Below, piece after piece: positions 37,987 to 46,005 of a DNA stretch of 64,000 bases (position 1 is its first letter; each line of letters begins with the position of its first letter). Under the pieces are notes generated by a model. That model saw only the letters and a list, made by a program, of their open reading frames with translations, was not told the DNA's origin and did not search any database. The stretch spans positions 186,001 to 250,000 of the forward strand of contig JAUZOO010000008.1 in the NCBI GenBank assembly GCA_030706405.1. The letters are read 5' to 3'. This DNA is from Bacteroidota bacterium. GTDB taxonomy: Bacteria > Bacteroidota > Bacteroidia > Bacteroidales > JAAUTT01. The position numbers were made by a program, and so were the translations under genes.

Positions 37987-37994
37987 TATATTTG
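37987..37994 (+). promoter_or_regulatory. Promoter of the acetylesterase-pectinesterase pair
   Basis: TATATTTG fits TAnnTTTG, 65 bp before the chosen start codon at 38059. Confidence 0.5.
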
Positions 37995-38058
37995 GTACCA
38001 TATTTGTCACAGGGTGGACAAATTAATAACTTATTCTACTAAATGTAATTCTATTACA

Positions 38059-38805
38059 ATGAAAAAATTATCGTATTTATCCATTGGGTTATTACTCGTA
38101 TTTTGCGCCTTTAGCCTTAAAAAGGAAACGCCTGTAATTTACATGATTGGCGACTCGACCATGGCCAACAAAGAAGAAAAAGCCAAGCCTGAAACCGGCT
38201 GGGGACAAGTGCTAAACCGCTTTTTTACCGACGAAATAAAGATTGATAACCGGGCTCAGAACGGACGAAGCTCAAAGAGTTTTATCGGGGAAAAACGATG
38301 GGACAACATCCTTTCGACCCTTAAAAAAGGCGATTATGTCATCATTCAGTTTGGACATAACGATGCCAAAGCTGACTCTTCCAGACATACCGATCCACAA
38401 ACAACATTCAAAGCCAATCTGGTAAAATTTATTAACGACACACGAGCCAAAGGAGCCTTCCCGATTCTCTGTACCTCCATTGTTCGCCGTCATTTCGATG
38501 CCAAAGGACAACTTACCGACACCCATGGCGAATACGTTAAAGTGCCACGTCAGGTAGCCGCAGAAATGAACGTACCGCTCATCGATATGGAAGCTAAAAC
38601 CCGCAAACTAATTGCCAACCTTGGTCCCGAGGAATCCAAAAAACTTTACCTTTTTGCCCAGCCCGGCGAATACCCTAATAGACCTAAGGGTGTAGAAGAC
38701 AGCACACATCTTAAGGAGGAAGGAGCCTTAAAATTCGCTGCTCTTGCTGTTAACGGTATGAAAGAACTTAACCTTCCGCTCGTGAAATTTTTGAAAAACA
38801 ACTAA
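38059..38805 (+). CDS. Rhamnogalacturonan acetylesterase (SGNH, CE12 type)
   Basis: 248 residues from ATG 38059 (MKKLSYLSIGLLLVFCAF signal peptide); an upstream in-frame GTG at 38014 would put extra polar residues before it. SGNH motifs: GDST with the nucleophile Ser (YMIGDSTMANK), the Gly of NGRSSKSF, the Asn of IQFGHNDAK and the Asp/His pair in VEDSTHLKEEGA. Enzymes of this family remove acetyl groups from rhamnogalacturonan. It is followed 21 bp on by pectinesterase, so the pair should strip pectin side groups together in the periplasm or outside. Confidence 0.88.
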   Translation: MKKLSYLSIGLLLVFCAFSLKKETPVIYMIGDSTMANKEEKAKPETGWGQVLNRFFTDEIKIDNRAQNGRSSKSFIGEKRWDNILSTLKKGDYVIIQFGHNDAKADSSRHTDPQTTFKANLVKFINDTRAKGAFPILCTSIVRRHFDAKGQLTDTHGEYVKVPRQVAAEMNVPLIDMEAKTRKLIANLGPEESKKLYLFAQPGEYPNRPKGVEDSTHLKEEGALKFAALAVNGMKELNLPLVKFLKNN

Positions 38806-38826
38806 ATTTAACGAGTTAAGACACCA

Positions 38827-39804
38827 ATGAAACATTTCCTTTTATTTATAACATTAACCTTCAGTCTTACCACCTTCGCCCAAAGTAAACCTCAATACGA
38901 CTTTATTGTTGCACTGGATGGTAGCGGCGATTTCAAAACGGTACAAGAAGCTATTAATGCCGTACCAGACTACCGTAAGGTACGGACAGTAATCTTCATA
39001 AAAAAAGGGACTTATAAAGAAAAAATTATCCTGGCCGAGTCTAAGACGATGGTCACATTTATCGGCGAGAACAAGGATAGTACCATCCTCACGTTTGATG
39101 ATTATGCCCAGAAGAAAAACCGTTTTGGTGAAGACAAAGGGACTTCCGGATCTGCGGGGTTCTACGTTTACGGACCAGGGTTTCGGGCTGAGAATATTAC
39201 GTTCGAAAACTCCGCTGGTCCGGTTGGGCAGGCAGTTGCCGTGCTCGTTAAAGGCGACCGTGCTGCATTCTTCAATTGCCGATTTCTCGGCTTTCAGGAT
39301 ACACTTTATACCTTCGGAGATCAAACCCGTGCGAGCCGTCAGTATTATAAAAACTGTTACATCGAGGGGACTGTCGATTTCATCTTTGGCTGGGCGACTG
39401 CATGGTTCGAAGGATGCACCTTGCATAGCAAGCACGAGAACGGATATGTAACAGCAGCATCAACGCCCGAAAGCAGCAAATATGGATACGTTTTTTATAA
39501 TTGCCGGTTAACGGGCAATGTTCCCGAAGCCTCGATTTACCTGGGGCGACCGTGGCGACCTTTTGCCAAAGTAGCTTATCTTAATTGCGAAATGGGCAAG
39601 CACATCAAACCCGAAGGATGGAACAACTGGGGCAACACAGCCAATGAACATACAGCCCAATATGCCGAATATAAAAGTTTCGGCTCGGGGGCCAACTCCG
39701 CAGCCCGTGTAAAATGGTCCCGCCAACTCTCCGATCAAGAAGCTGCCACCTACACCATAGCCAATGTTCTGGGAGGGGCTGACAACTGGAATCCGGAGGA
39801 ATAA
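38827..39804 (+). CDS. Pectinesterase (CE8)
   Basis: 325 residues with a signal peptide (MKHFLLFITLTFSLTTFAQ). The right-handed beta-helix enzyme removes methyl esters from homogalacturonan. The catalytic Asps are in GFQDTLYTF and GTVDFIFGWA, and the Arg in YLGRPWRPFAKV. It has the normal single-domain length. Co-transcribed with the CE12 esterase. It ends at a bidirectional terminator. Confidence 0.93.
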   Translation: MKHFLLFITLTFSLTTFAQSKPQYDFIVALDGSGDFKTVQEAINAVPDYRKVRTVIFIKKGTYKEKIILAESKTMVTFIGENKDSTILTFDDYAQKKNRFGEDKGTSGSAGFYVYGPGFRAENITFENSAGPVGQAVAVLVKGDRAAFFNCRFLGFQDTLYTFGDQTRASRQYYKNCYIEGTVDFIFGWATAWFEGCTLHSKHENGYVTAASTPESSKYGYVFYNCRLTGNVPEASIYLGRPWRPFAKVAYLNCEMGKHIKPEGWNNWGNTANEHTAQYAEYKSFGSGANSAARVKWSRQLSDQEAATYTIANVLGGADNWNPEE

Positions 39805-39926
39805 ACCCTGTTTACAATCTCATCTTTTACATTTTCAGAAGATTATAAACGATTCCCTTTATTCCAAAATCTCAACCCTGATTCAAATTAAAGGTAAGTT
39901 AACCATTTTGAAATTGGCATAAACGC

Positions 39927-39966
39927 AAGAAACGCCGTCTTTGTTGAAAGGACGGCGTTTCTTTTA
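39927..39966. terminator. Bidirectional terminator between pectinesterase and phosphatase genes
   Basis: AAGAAACGCCGTC pairs perfectly with GACGGCGTTTCTT, followed by T-rich sequence on the plus strand. Confidence 0.88.
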
Positions 39967-39981
39967 TACGACCTTTTCAAA

Positions 39982-41610
39982 TTATTTAAATAACTCCGGA
40001 ATAGGATTGCCGGTGCAAGCGCTCGGAAATTTGACCCGTAACAACATCGAAACTGTGGCAGCAATATCGGTAACGCTGTGGTTAATTACGCTCTCACCTT
40101 TGTTGATGCCCACTCCATACCAAATAAGCGGAATATGAGTGTCGTAAGTAAACCCGGTTCCATGCGTAGAGGTCGAATACATATCTTCCGTCCAACCCGG
40201 TTCGAGAACCAATTTAATGTCCCCACAACGCTTATAATAAAACCCGTTTTGAATCCTAGCAGCAACGTTCAGCGTAAACTCTTGCTGATTAAGCTGGTTA
40301 GCCGTAAATACCTGAGCTATTCCGGGCTTAACGCGTAAATAATCGGCCAGTAGATTTTGTACACGAACAACGTCAATTCCTTTTTCGGCAAGCAAGGCCG
40401 TATTAAGGTAAAACTCATCATTTTCCAATGATTCAATCCATTTTCCTTCGCCCAACTGCTTGTTTAAAAACAGAACCAACTCCTTTGTCAATTGAGATAA
40501 ATTTAGGTGACCTGCAGGTGTTTTATGGTCGTTAAGATATTCGGGCACTTCATCAACTCCATGATCGGCTGTAAGAAAAAGCGTATAGTTACCTTTACCA
40601 ACATATTTGTCGAGCGCATCAAACAAACGGGCAAGGTCTCGGTCAAGTCGCAAATAGGTATCATTAATCTCTTTGGACAAAGGTCCAAACATGTGTCCAA
40701 CGGCATCGGGACTTGAAAAGCTTATTGCTAAAAAATCAGTGTAATTCCCTTTTCCCAAGCCGGCATGCTCAAGAGCATCAATAGCTAAATCGGTAAGCAA
40801 ACTGCTACCAAATGGCGATTTATAAAGCACCTCATACGGTACGGAAGTTTTTGCAGAGAGCTCTTTCAAATTATACGGAAACACCGGACGATCTTTTCCT
40901 TTAAAGATCCCTTCGTAGCGGTTGTCATCGGCAATACTTAACGGGTATTGATCTTCCGGAAGGAGTAACGCCCAAGTGCCGTCGCTATATTCCCTGGCTT
41001 TTTTCTGCTTATTAAAATTTTCGACCCATTCGGGGAGCTGATTCATATAAAACGTGCTGGTTACAAAGTTTCCCGATTTCTGGTCGAACCAGAAAGCTCC
41101 GTCGGCCATATGTCCCGCAGGTAGCACAGCTGCACGATCCTTAAGCGAAAGAGCAAGAACTTTAGCGTGCTGATTTGTTGAAATCTTTATCTCATCAGAA
41201 ATATTCGTTGGCAAAAGGTTCCGGGGCGAAACACCCGTTAGTTTCCCTTCTGCACCCACAATTTTTTCGGTGGTATCGTCTACACAATAAACACGATGTT
41301 TGAGCTGACGGTCGTACCACGAATTACCAACAATTCCATGATATTTTGGCGATGCGCCAGCATAAATACTGGCGTGTCCGGGGCCTGTAATGGTGGGGAG
41401 ATAGTTAATGTGCGTATTTCGACAGTTAAACCCGTCTTTAAGCAAACGTTTAAAACCTCCTTCGCCAAACTGAGCATAAAATCGATTCAAGTACTCCGCC
41501 CTCATCTGATCAACTACGATACCCACCATCAGTTTACGCGAGGACGATTGCTGTGCCGATAGTGGCGACAGCAGACATACAATGAAGAAACATAACAATA
41601 ATCGTCTCAT
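39982..41610 (-). CDS. PafA-type alkaline phosphatase
   Basis: 542 residues. Signal peptide MRRLLLCFFIVCLLSPLSAQ. Alkaline phosphatase superfamily with a Thr nucleophile: LPTITGPGHASIYAG at about 71-85, metal-site VVDQMRAEY near 32-40, and LTADHGVDEVPEYLND plus THGTGFTYDTHIPLIWYG for the remaining zinc ligands. This layout is that of the periplasmic, phosphate-irrepressible PafA phosphatases of Bacteroidota, which release phosphate from many monoesters. No Pho-type site was noted. It stands between pectin genes without obvious link. Confidence 0.9.
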   Translation of the reverse strand: MRRLLLCFFIVCLLSPLSAQQSSSRKLMVGIVVDQMRAEYLNRFYAQFGEGGFKRLLKDGFNCRNTHINYLPTITGPGHASIYAGASPKYHGIVGNSWYDRQLKHRVYCVDDTTEKIVGAEGKLTGVSPRNLLPTNISDEIKISTNQHAKVLALSLKDRAAVLPAGHMADGAFWFDQKSGNFVTSTFYMNQLPEWVENFNKQKKAREYSDGTWALLLPEDQYPLSIADDNRYEGIFKGKDRPVFPYNLKELSAKTSVPYEVLYKSPFGSSLLTDLAIDALEHAGLGKGNYTDFLAISFSSPDAVGHMFGPLSKEINDTYLRLDRDLARLFDALDKYVGKGNYTLFLTADHGVDEVPEYLNDHKTPAGHLNLSQLTKELVLFLNKQLGEGKWIESLENDEFYLNTALLAEKGIDVVRVQNLLADYLRVKPGIAQVFTANQLNQQEFTLNVAARIQNGFYYKRCGDIKLVLEPGWTEDMYSTSTHGTGFTYDTHIPLIWYGVGINKGESVINHSVTDIAATVSMLLRVKFPSACTGNPIPELFK

Positions 41611-41740
41611 AAGTCTAAATATTAAAAAGCCTTTTATTTCCGAAGTTTCAAAATTAGAAAAACATAGGCATAATAATTTTTCTTCTATATTAAGATTCTA
41701 TAAATATTTGTTAACTCTGAAATGTCATCTGAACAGATAT

Positions 41741-41775
41741 AAAAAACGGTCCTTAGGTTATAAACCCAAAGACCG
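41741..41775 (-). terminator. Terminator of the GH105 gene
   Basis: On the minus strand CGGTC...GG and CC...GACCG pair, followed by TTTTTT. Confidence 0.75.
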
Positions 41776-41804
41776 TCGGTATTGTTCATGACATCTTCTG
41801 ACTG

Positions 41805-42944
41805 CTATTTTGCCATTTTGGCCAGCTCGCTTCCTGCCAATAAAAATGCGCCAGCACCATACTCCTGGGTTTCATCAGCAGAAACCGAACGAGGATCAGC
41901 ACCTACCGCCTGAACCCATCCCAACATTCCTGTTTTAGCATCAATGGCCCAATTAAGCCCTTTCCAAGCCTTTAACACAACCGGTAGATACTTTTTGGCA
42001 GGCAATAAACCGTTATTAATGCCCCAAGCCATGGCATAGCAAAAAAATCCGCTGCCGGAAGTTTCCGGAGAAGGATATTCAGCATAATCGAGGAGGCTAG
42101 CTCTCCAAAGTCCATCATTTCCCTGAAGTGTAGCTATTTTTTCGCACATCTCTTTAAAAACCTGTTCATATTTTCCACGAGCAGGATAATTGACGGGCAT
42201 ATATTGTAAAACCCGTACCAAGCCACTTACGACCCATCCATTTCCACGTCCCCAAAATATTTTTTTCCCATTAACCGAAAGCTGCTGTGTGCCATCAGGC
42301 TTAGGACAAAAACGGGTGTCACGATAAAAAAGCTTTTCGGTTTTGTCGTATAATAAATTGTAAGTATCGGTCCACAGAATATTCATCGTATCTAGATAAG
42401 CCATATTTTTTGTAACATCAAACATACGGGCAAAAACGGGAGGTGCCATAAAAAGGGCATCGCACCACGACCAGTTCTTATTACCCTCCCAACCGACAAC
42501 CGGGCCTCGCATAGGCTGGGCAATAATGGCATCAAGCCGCTGTTTTACAGGCAACATCATGGCTTCATTCCTTTTTATCCTGTATATTTCGAGATAGGTT
42601 TGTCCGACGGTTAAATCATCCGCATGACGGGATCTTCTGCCACATTCCCAGTTATTCCGGCTGCATATAGCAATGGCCGAATCCAGATACATTTGTTTTT
42701 GTGTAGTGTAATACTGAGCCATCAACCCTGTTAAAAAAGCGCCGCGTACCCAATCCGTATTAGGGACGCGATCGGTTTTCCCGTCTTTTCTCAGGTATTC
42801 CGTTTTCAGGTTTGTTAATTGCCAATCGCAAACCCGTGTCATTGATTGGATTATTTCTTTTTTTGACGGAAGTTTATCTTTTGCAAACCCACCGGGCACG
42901 ATAAACAATAAAATGACGCCAACGATTAGTAATGATCTTTTCAT
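41805..42944 (-). CDS. GH105 unsaturated rhamnogalacturonyl hydrolase
   Basis: 379 residues with a signal peptide (MKRSLLIVGVILLFIVPGGFA). It has the alpha/alpha-barrel fold of YteR/GH105. Conserved parts are NWSWCDALFMAPPVF (with the catalytic Asp), FWGRGNGWVVSGL and ETSGSGFFCYAMAWGINNG. Such enzymes remove the unsaturated uronate left by pectate or rhamnogalacturonan lyases. It fits the two pectin esterases on the other side of the PafA gene, but no lyase or SusCD pair is in the window. Confidence 0.9.
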   Translation of the reverse strand: MKRSLLIVGVILLFIVPGGFAKDKLPSKKEIIQSMTRVCDWQLTNLKTEYLRKDGKTDRVPNTDWVRGAFLTGLMAQYYTTQKQMYLDSAIAICSRNNWECGRRSRHADDLTVGQTYLEIYRIKRNEAMMLPVKQRLDAIIAQPMRGPVVGWEGNKNWSWCDALFMAPPVFARMFDVTKNMAYLDTMNILWTDTYNLLYDKTEKLFYRDTRFCPKPDGTQQLSVNGKKIFWGRGNGWVVSGLVRVLQYMPVNYPARGKYEQVFKEMCEKIATLQGNDGLWRASLLDYAEYPSPETSGSGFFCYAMAWGINNGLLPAKKYLPVVLKAWKGLNWAIDAKTGMLGWVQAVGADPRSVSADETQEYGAGAFLLAGSELAKMAK

Positions 42945-43011
42945 AAGTAGTTTGAATTAAGATATATTAAAATATGACAGCTCAATTTTAATCAAAAAAC
43001 TAACTATTAAA

Positions 43012-43042
43012 ACACATTAGGCTTAACATAGGGTTAATGTGT
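43012..43042. promoter_or_regulatory. Inverted repeat upstream of the GH105 gene
   Basis: ACACATTA and TAATGTGT, 15 bp apart, lie about 70 bp before the GH105 start. They could be an operator for a carbohydrate-responsive regulator; the -7 box was not found with confidence. Confidence 0.35.
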
Positions 43043-43110
43043 AAAATATCGCATATATAAACATTTGATTACTAAAATTTTACATATATTTAATTGGCTC
43101 AATTTTGTAT

Positions 43111-43148
43111 AAAAAAACGCCTTGCAAATTTTTACATTTACAAGGCGT
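43111..43148 (-). terminator. Terminator after tRNA-Leu(GAG)
   Basis: On the minus strand ACGCCTTG...CAAGGCGT is followed by TTTTTTT, 15 nt after the tRNA. Confidence 0.85.
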
Positions 43149-43162
43149 ACCCTCTTAACTAG

Positions 43163-43246
43163 TGACCAGGATGAGACTCGAACTCACACGGGATTGCTCC
43201 CACTACCCCCTCAAAGTAGCGTGTATACCAATTTCACCACCTGGCC
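43163..43246 (-). tRNA. tRNA-Leu (anticodon GAG)
   Basis: 84 nt, long variable arm as in class II tRNAs. The acceptor stem GGCCAGG pairs with CCTGGTC (one G-U), discriminator A. The anticodon stem CTACT/GGTAG encloses loop TTGAGGG with anticodon GAG. T-arm GTTCGAGTC is present. CCA is not encoded. It has its own promoter box at 43292-43299. Confidence 0.93.
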
Positions 43247-43291
43247 ATACTGTATTTTCGAAATTCAAAAATCCTTTTTCTTTTCGCGGTG

Positions 43292-43299
43292 CAAAGGTA
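43292..43299 (-). promoter_or_regulatory. Promoter of tRNA-Leu(GAG)
   Basis: TACCTTTG followed by CACCGC; the same TAnCTTTGCACCGC string stands before the neighbouring tRNA-Leu gene. Confidence 0.65.
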
Positions 43300-43363
43300 A
43301 TCTTTTCAATTAACCCTGCAACACCTTTCTGAATTTTTATCAGACTTTTTGATTTCTCTTTTG

Positions 43364-43447
43364 TACCCGGAACAGGACTCGAACCTGCACATCCTTACGA
43401 ACACTAGTCCCTGAAACTAGCGCGTCTACCAATTCCGCCATCCGGGC
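43364..43447 (-). tRNA. tRNA-Leu (anticodon CAG)
   Basis: 84 nt, class II. The acceptor stem GCCCGGA pairs with TCCGGGT, discriminator A. The anticodon stem CTAGT/ACTAG has loop TTCAGGG with anticodon CAG. T-loop GTTCGAGTC. CCA is not encoded. It lies 117 nt upstream of tRNA-Leu(GAG) on the same strand, with a separate promoter. Confidence 0.94.
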
Positions 43448-43459
43448 ATTAAAGCGGTG

Positions 43460-43467
43460 CAAAGATA
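43460..43467 (-). promoter_or_regulatory. Promoter of tRNA-Leu(CAG)
   Basis: TATCTTTG fits TAnnTTTG and is followed by CACCGC, 12 nt before the tRNA 5' end. Confidence 0.65.
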
Positions 43468-43569
43468 AAAATTTTTTATTCCGGGGAAACTAAAACTGTA
43501 AAAAAAATCGAAACATTTCTGCAACATTACATCTCAATGTTGATATTCCGATATTTATCAAATAAAAAA

Positions 43570-43597
43570 GGTGCAGGTATATCACTATGCCTGCACC
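43570..43597 (-). terminator. Terminator downstream of the 20-residue ORF
   Basis: GGTGCAGG pairs with CCTGCACC around a 12-nt loop, followed on the minus strand by TTTTTT. It is 180 bp beyond the SPFH gene's stop, so it may end that transcript or a separate short one. Confidence 0.8.
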
Positions 43598-43625
43598 CCT
43601 GTATCAAACCTCTCAATATAGCAAA

Positions 43626-43688
43626 TTAAACCGTTTCGAATTTAAAGATTTCCCTGACCAACAAGCTAGTTGAATAATCACGAAACAT
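43626..43688 (-). CDS. Possible 20-residue peptide between SPFH gene and terminator
   Basis: ATG 43688 to TAA 43626. The peptide is MFRDYSTSLLVREIFKFETV, with its own terminator 28 bp downstream. Its composition looks protein-like rather than random and uses balanced codons (TTC GAA ACG GTT). I recognise no function. It occupies most of a 331-bp gap that otherwise holds only the terminator and the tRNA promoter. Very short, so tentative. Confidence 0.35.
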   Translation of the reverse strand: MFRDYSTSLLVREIFKFETV

Positions 43689-43778
43689 AAAACCACTTCT
43701 TATTATTCACTAAACCATCAGGTTGTTTGATCTAAATTAAATATTTTTTCTGAATATTAAACATAATTTGTTTAAATT

Positions 43779-45833
43779 TTATATATATTTTTTATCCGAA
43801 GGTTGCTCCTTAGGTGTTATTAGCTGTGTTAGGTATCCGGATAATAACCCGCCAATATTATTTTCTCCCTGAATAAGAAAATCCGGAGTTACTTTTACGT
43901 TGCCCGAAGCTACCTGCTTGGCAATTTCAATCGCGGTAACCCCATGCTGACCAATGGCTTTATTCTGCAATTCGTAAGCTTTAGCCGTAGCTTCTCCAAT
44001 AGCAAGAATTTTTGAACCTTCGGCTTCACCAATAGCTTTAATCCCTTTAGCTTCTCCTTCTGCACGGATACGAGTACTTTCGGCCTCTCCCTCGGCAAAA
44101 CGAATAGTTTTCAGCTTTGTCTGTTCGGCAACCTTCACACCAATTTCTGCTTCCACTAAGGTTTTTTGCATTTCTGCCTCGGAACGTGTTTTTTCGGTAG
44201 CAATACGCGTTTGTTCCGCCTTCTGTTGCTCTTCGTACATAGCCAATTGCTGCTGAGCAATGATCTTCATGGTTTGGGTATCCATTAGATCCTGCGGAAG
44301 CCTTATCTGACATATCAGTACAGATACACATTCTACATGGTATTTTTCGAGCTCGATACGGGTACGTTCTTCTGCTTTTCGCTGTTCCTCCTGACGGTCC
44401 TGCATGAAGTTCATAGCCGAGGTCGACGAGGCCTGGTTACGGAAACTCGAATCAATCATCGGGTGGATAACGTGCTGAATAAGGTTATCGATAGAACCAA
44501 TTTTAGACACCATATAAGGTGCCTGATCCGGCCGCACACGAATAATCACCTTAACGGAAACACTGATTTCAAAGCCGTCGCGCGAAACCACCTTCAACGG
44601 GTCAAACTTAGTATCGGAACTTTCATCCCAATCAATTGTAATATTGGTAGTATCAATTACATAAGCGATAAAAGCCCTGCGGTTAAGGTAATAAATACCC
44701 GGTCCGGCTACTTCCTGCTGAATACCCCGGAAACCTTTGGGCACAACATAGCGTTCGATACCAACATCCAAACGACCCTCAAGCGACTGCACTTCCCCTC
44801 TTGCAGCCCCGCCTTCACGTTGTGCCGATTCAGCTAAAAGTTGTTTCAACTGCTGGGGTTCCTCACCCACATTCGACACCAATACGGCAACCTGACCACG
44901 TTGAACCACCGCTACATCATCAAGTTCTACCCGAAACATAAGCGGGTTGACATAATAAGTACCCGGTTTTAGCACATCAAACTGGGGTCCGCGTTGACCT
45001 CCGGCCAAAAGAAACTTCGAAACGTCCTGATAATCCTTATGTTCTGGAACCGACTTGGCAACATATTCCGTTTCAGGCAAAGGCTCGCCATCAAGTGCTG
45101 TAACCAAACCAACTTTTCCTGACGGAATAATGGTTGCATCAGCTACCTGAACACGAAAAAAATCACGGTTGATACGGTAGGTTCCCGGCAATAAAATTTC
45201 GCTCTGTGGGCCTTTCTGTCCATGGTGGGCAAGAAACATTTCACCGCTTTCGAAGTTGGAGTGCCCATCTACTTTAATAGCCAGCAATCGGCCGGTGTTG
45301 ATCGGCTCACCGTCCATAGCCGTTACAATTCCTATTTTTCCAGACTCAATAACTACCGATTCGAGGTTGCGAACATTGAACAGAACAGGGTTAATACGAT
45401 ACGTCCCCGGAGGTAGAATCTCAATTTGCGGTCCTTTTTCGCCCTCGTTTTTTAAAAACGCTTCTCCATCCTGAAAAGAATTATGGTTAGGCACAACTTT
45501 GGCAAAAATCTTCCCGGCAGGAATCGAGTTTCCATCAATAGATTCCACCAAACCAATTTCCTGCTCACCAATAACCGTAAACGGCATCTTCCTGGCTTTA
45601 TACAGAAAGGGAACAAGAACATGCAAACCGGGACCAAGCGTACGGGCTTGAACCCCAATCTCGTGTGCCATAGCTACAACCCGCCCTTTGGGCATATTGG
45701 CTCCAAACCAACGGCGTTCCAGCACAGCCAGCTCCCGACCTCCAACAACAACAAGCGAGTTGAATATCAAAATTAACAACAAAACGGCAATCAGGATAAT
45801 ACCCCAACTGTCAGCAAGAAAAGATGAACTCAT
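43779..45833 (-). CDS. Large SPFH/Band 7 protein with tandem vault-like modules
   Basis: 684 residues. A membrane helix lies at about 10-30. Then come tandem beta modules of about 74 residues: three clear copies at 88-161, 162-235 and 236-310 (each with G-x-I/V-G-L/I-V...DG...KGPQ...PGTYRINP-type ends), plus divergent ones at 28-86 and 311-395. The SPFH domain spans about 395-520 (VVSRDGFEISVSVKVIIRVR...). A Glu/Ala/Lys-rich coiled coil spans about 475-645, followed by a Gly-rich tail. Flotillin-like proteins form membrane-associated oligomers. The order of repeats, SPFH and long helix recalls eukaryotic major vault protein. No NfeD partner is adjacent. Confidence 0.85.
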   Translation of the reverse strand: MSSSFLADSWGIILIAVLLLILIFNSLVVVGGRELAVLERRWFGANMPKGRVVAMAHEIGVQARTLGPGLHVLVPFLYKARKMPFTVIGEQEIGLVESIDGNSIPAGKIFAKVVPNHNSFQDGEAFLKNEGEKGPQIEILPPGTYRINPVLFNVRNLESVVIESGKIGIVTAMDGEPINTGRLLAIKVDGHSNFESGEMFLAHHGQKGPQSEILLPGTYRINRDFFRVQVADATIIPSGKVGLVTALDGEPLPETEYVAKSVPEHKDYQDVSKFLLAGGQRGPQFDVLKPGTYYVNPLMFRVELDDVAVVQRGQVAVLVSNVGEEPQQLKQLLAESAQREGGAARGEVQSLEGRLDVGIERYVVPKGFRGIQQEVAGPGIYYLNRRAFIAYVIDTTNITIDWDESSDTKFDPLKVVSRDGFEISVSVKVIIRVRPDQAPYMVSKIGSIDNLIQHVIHPMIDSSFRNQASSTSAMNFMQDRQEEQRKAEERTRIELEKYHVECVSVLICQIRLPQDLMDTQTMKIIAQQQLAMYEEQQKAEQTRIATEKTRSEAEMQKTLVEAEIGVKVAEQTKLKTIRFAEGEAESTRIRAEGEAKGIKAIGEAEGSKILAIGEATAKAYELQNKAIGQHGVTAIEIAKQVASGNVKVTPDFLIQGENNIGGLLSGYLTQLITPKEQPSDKKYI

Positions 45834-45984
45834 AAGAACTTGTTTTAAATAAAATGTTTAATTAACTGTATAACAAATATAGTCTGAATAACGATTTACA
45901 CAATAGAGCAAGTATATAATTCGCTGAAAAATTGCGACGATTCTAATTTTAAAATCAAAGTATTTGTAAACCAGAGATTAAGTT

Positions 45985-45992
45985 TACCTTTG
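45985..45992 (+). promoter_or_regulatory. Promoter of the DEAD-box helicase gene
   Basis: TACCTTTG, a TAnnTTTG match, followed by CGCCG. The start near 46000 leaves a very short leader before ATG 46006. Confidence 0.6.
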
Positions 45993-46005
45993 CGCCGAAT
46001 TTAAA

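Noticed and set aside
38014-38058. GTG start of the acetylesterase at 38014
   Set aside because: It would put polar residues before a clear signal peptide that begins at ATG 38059.
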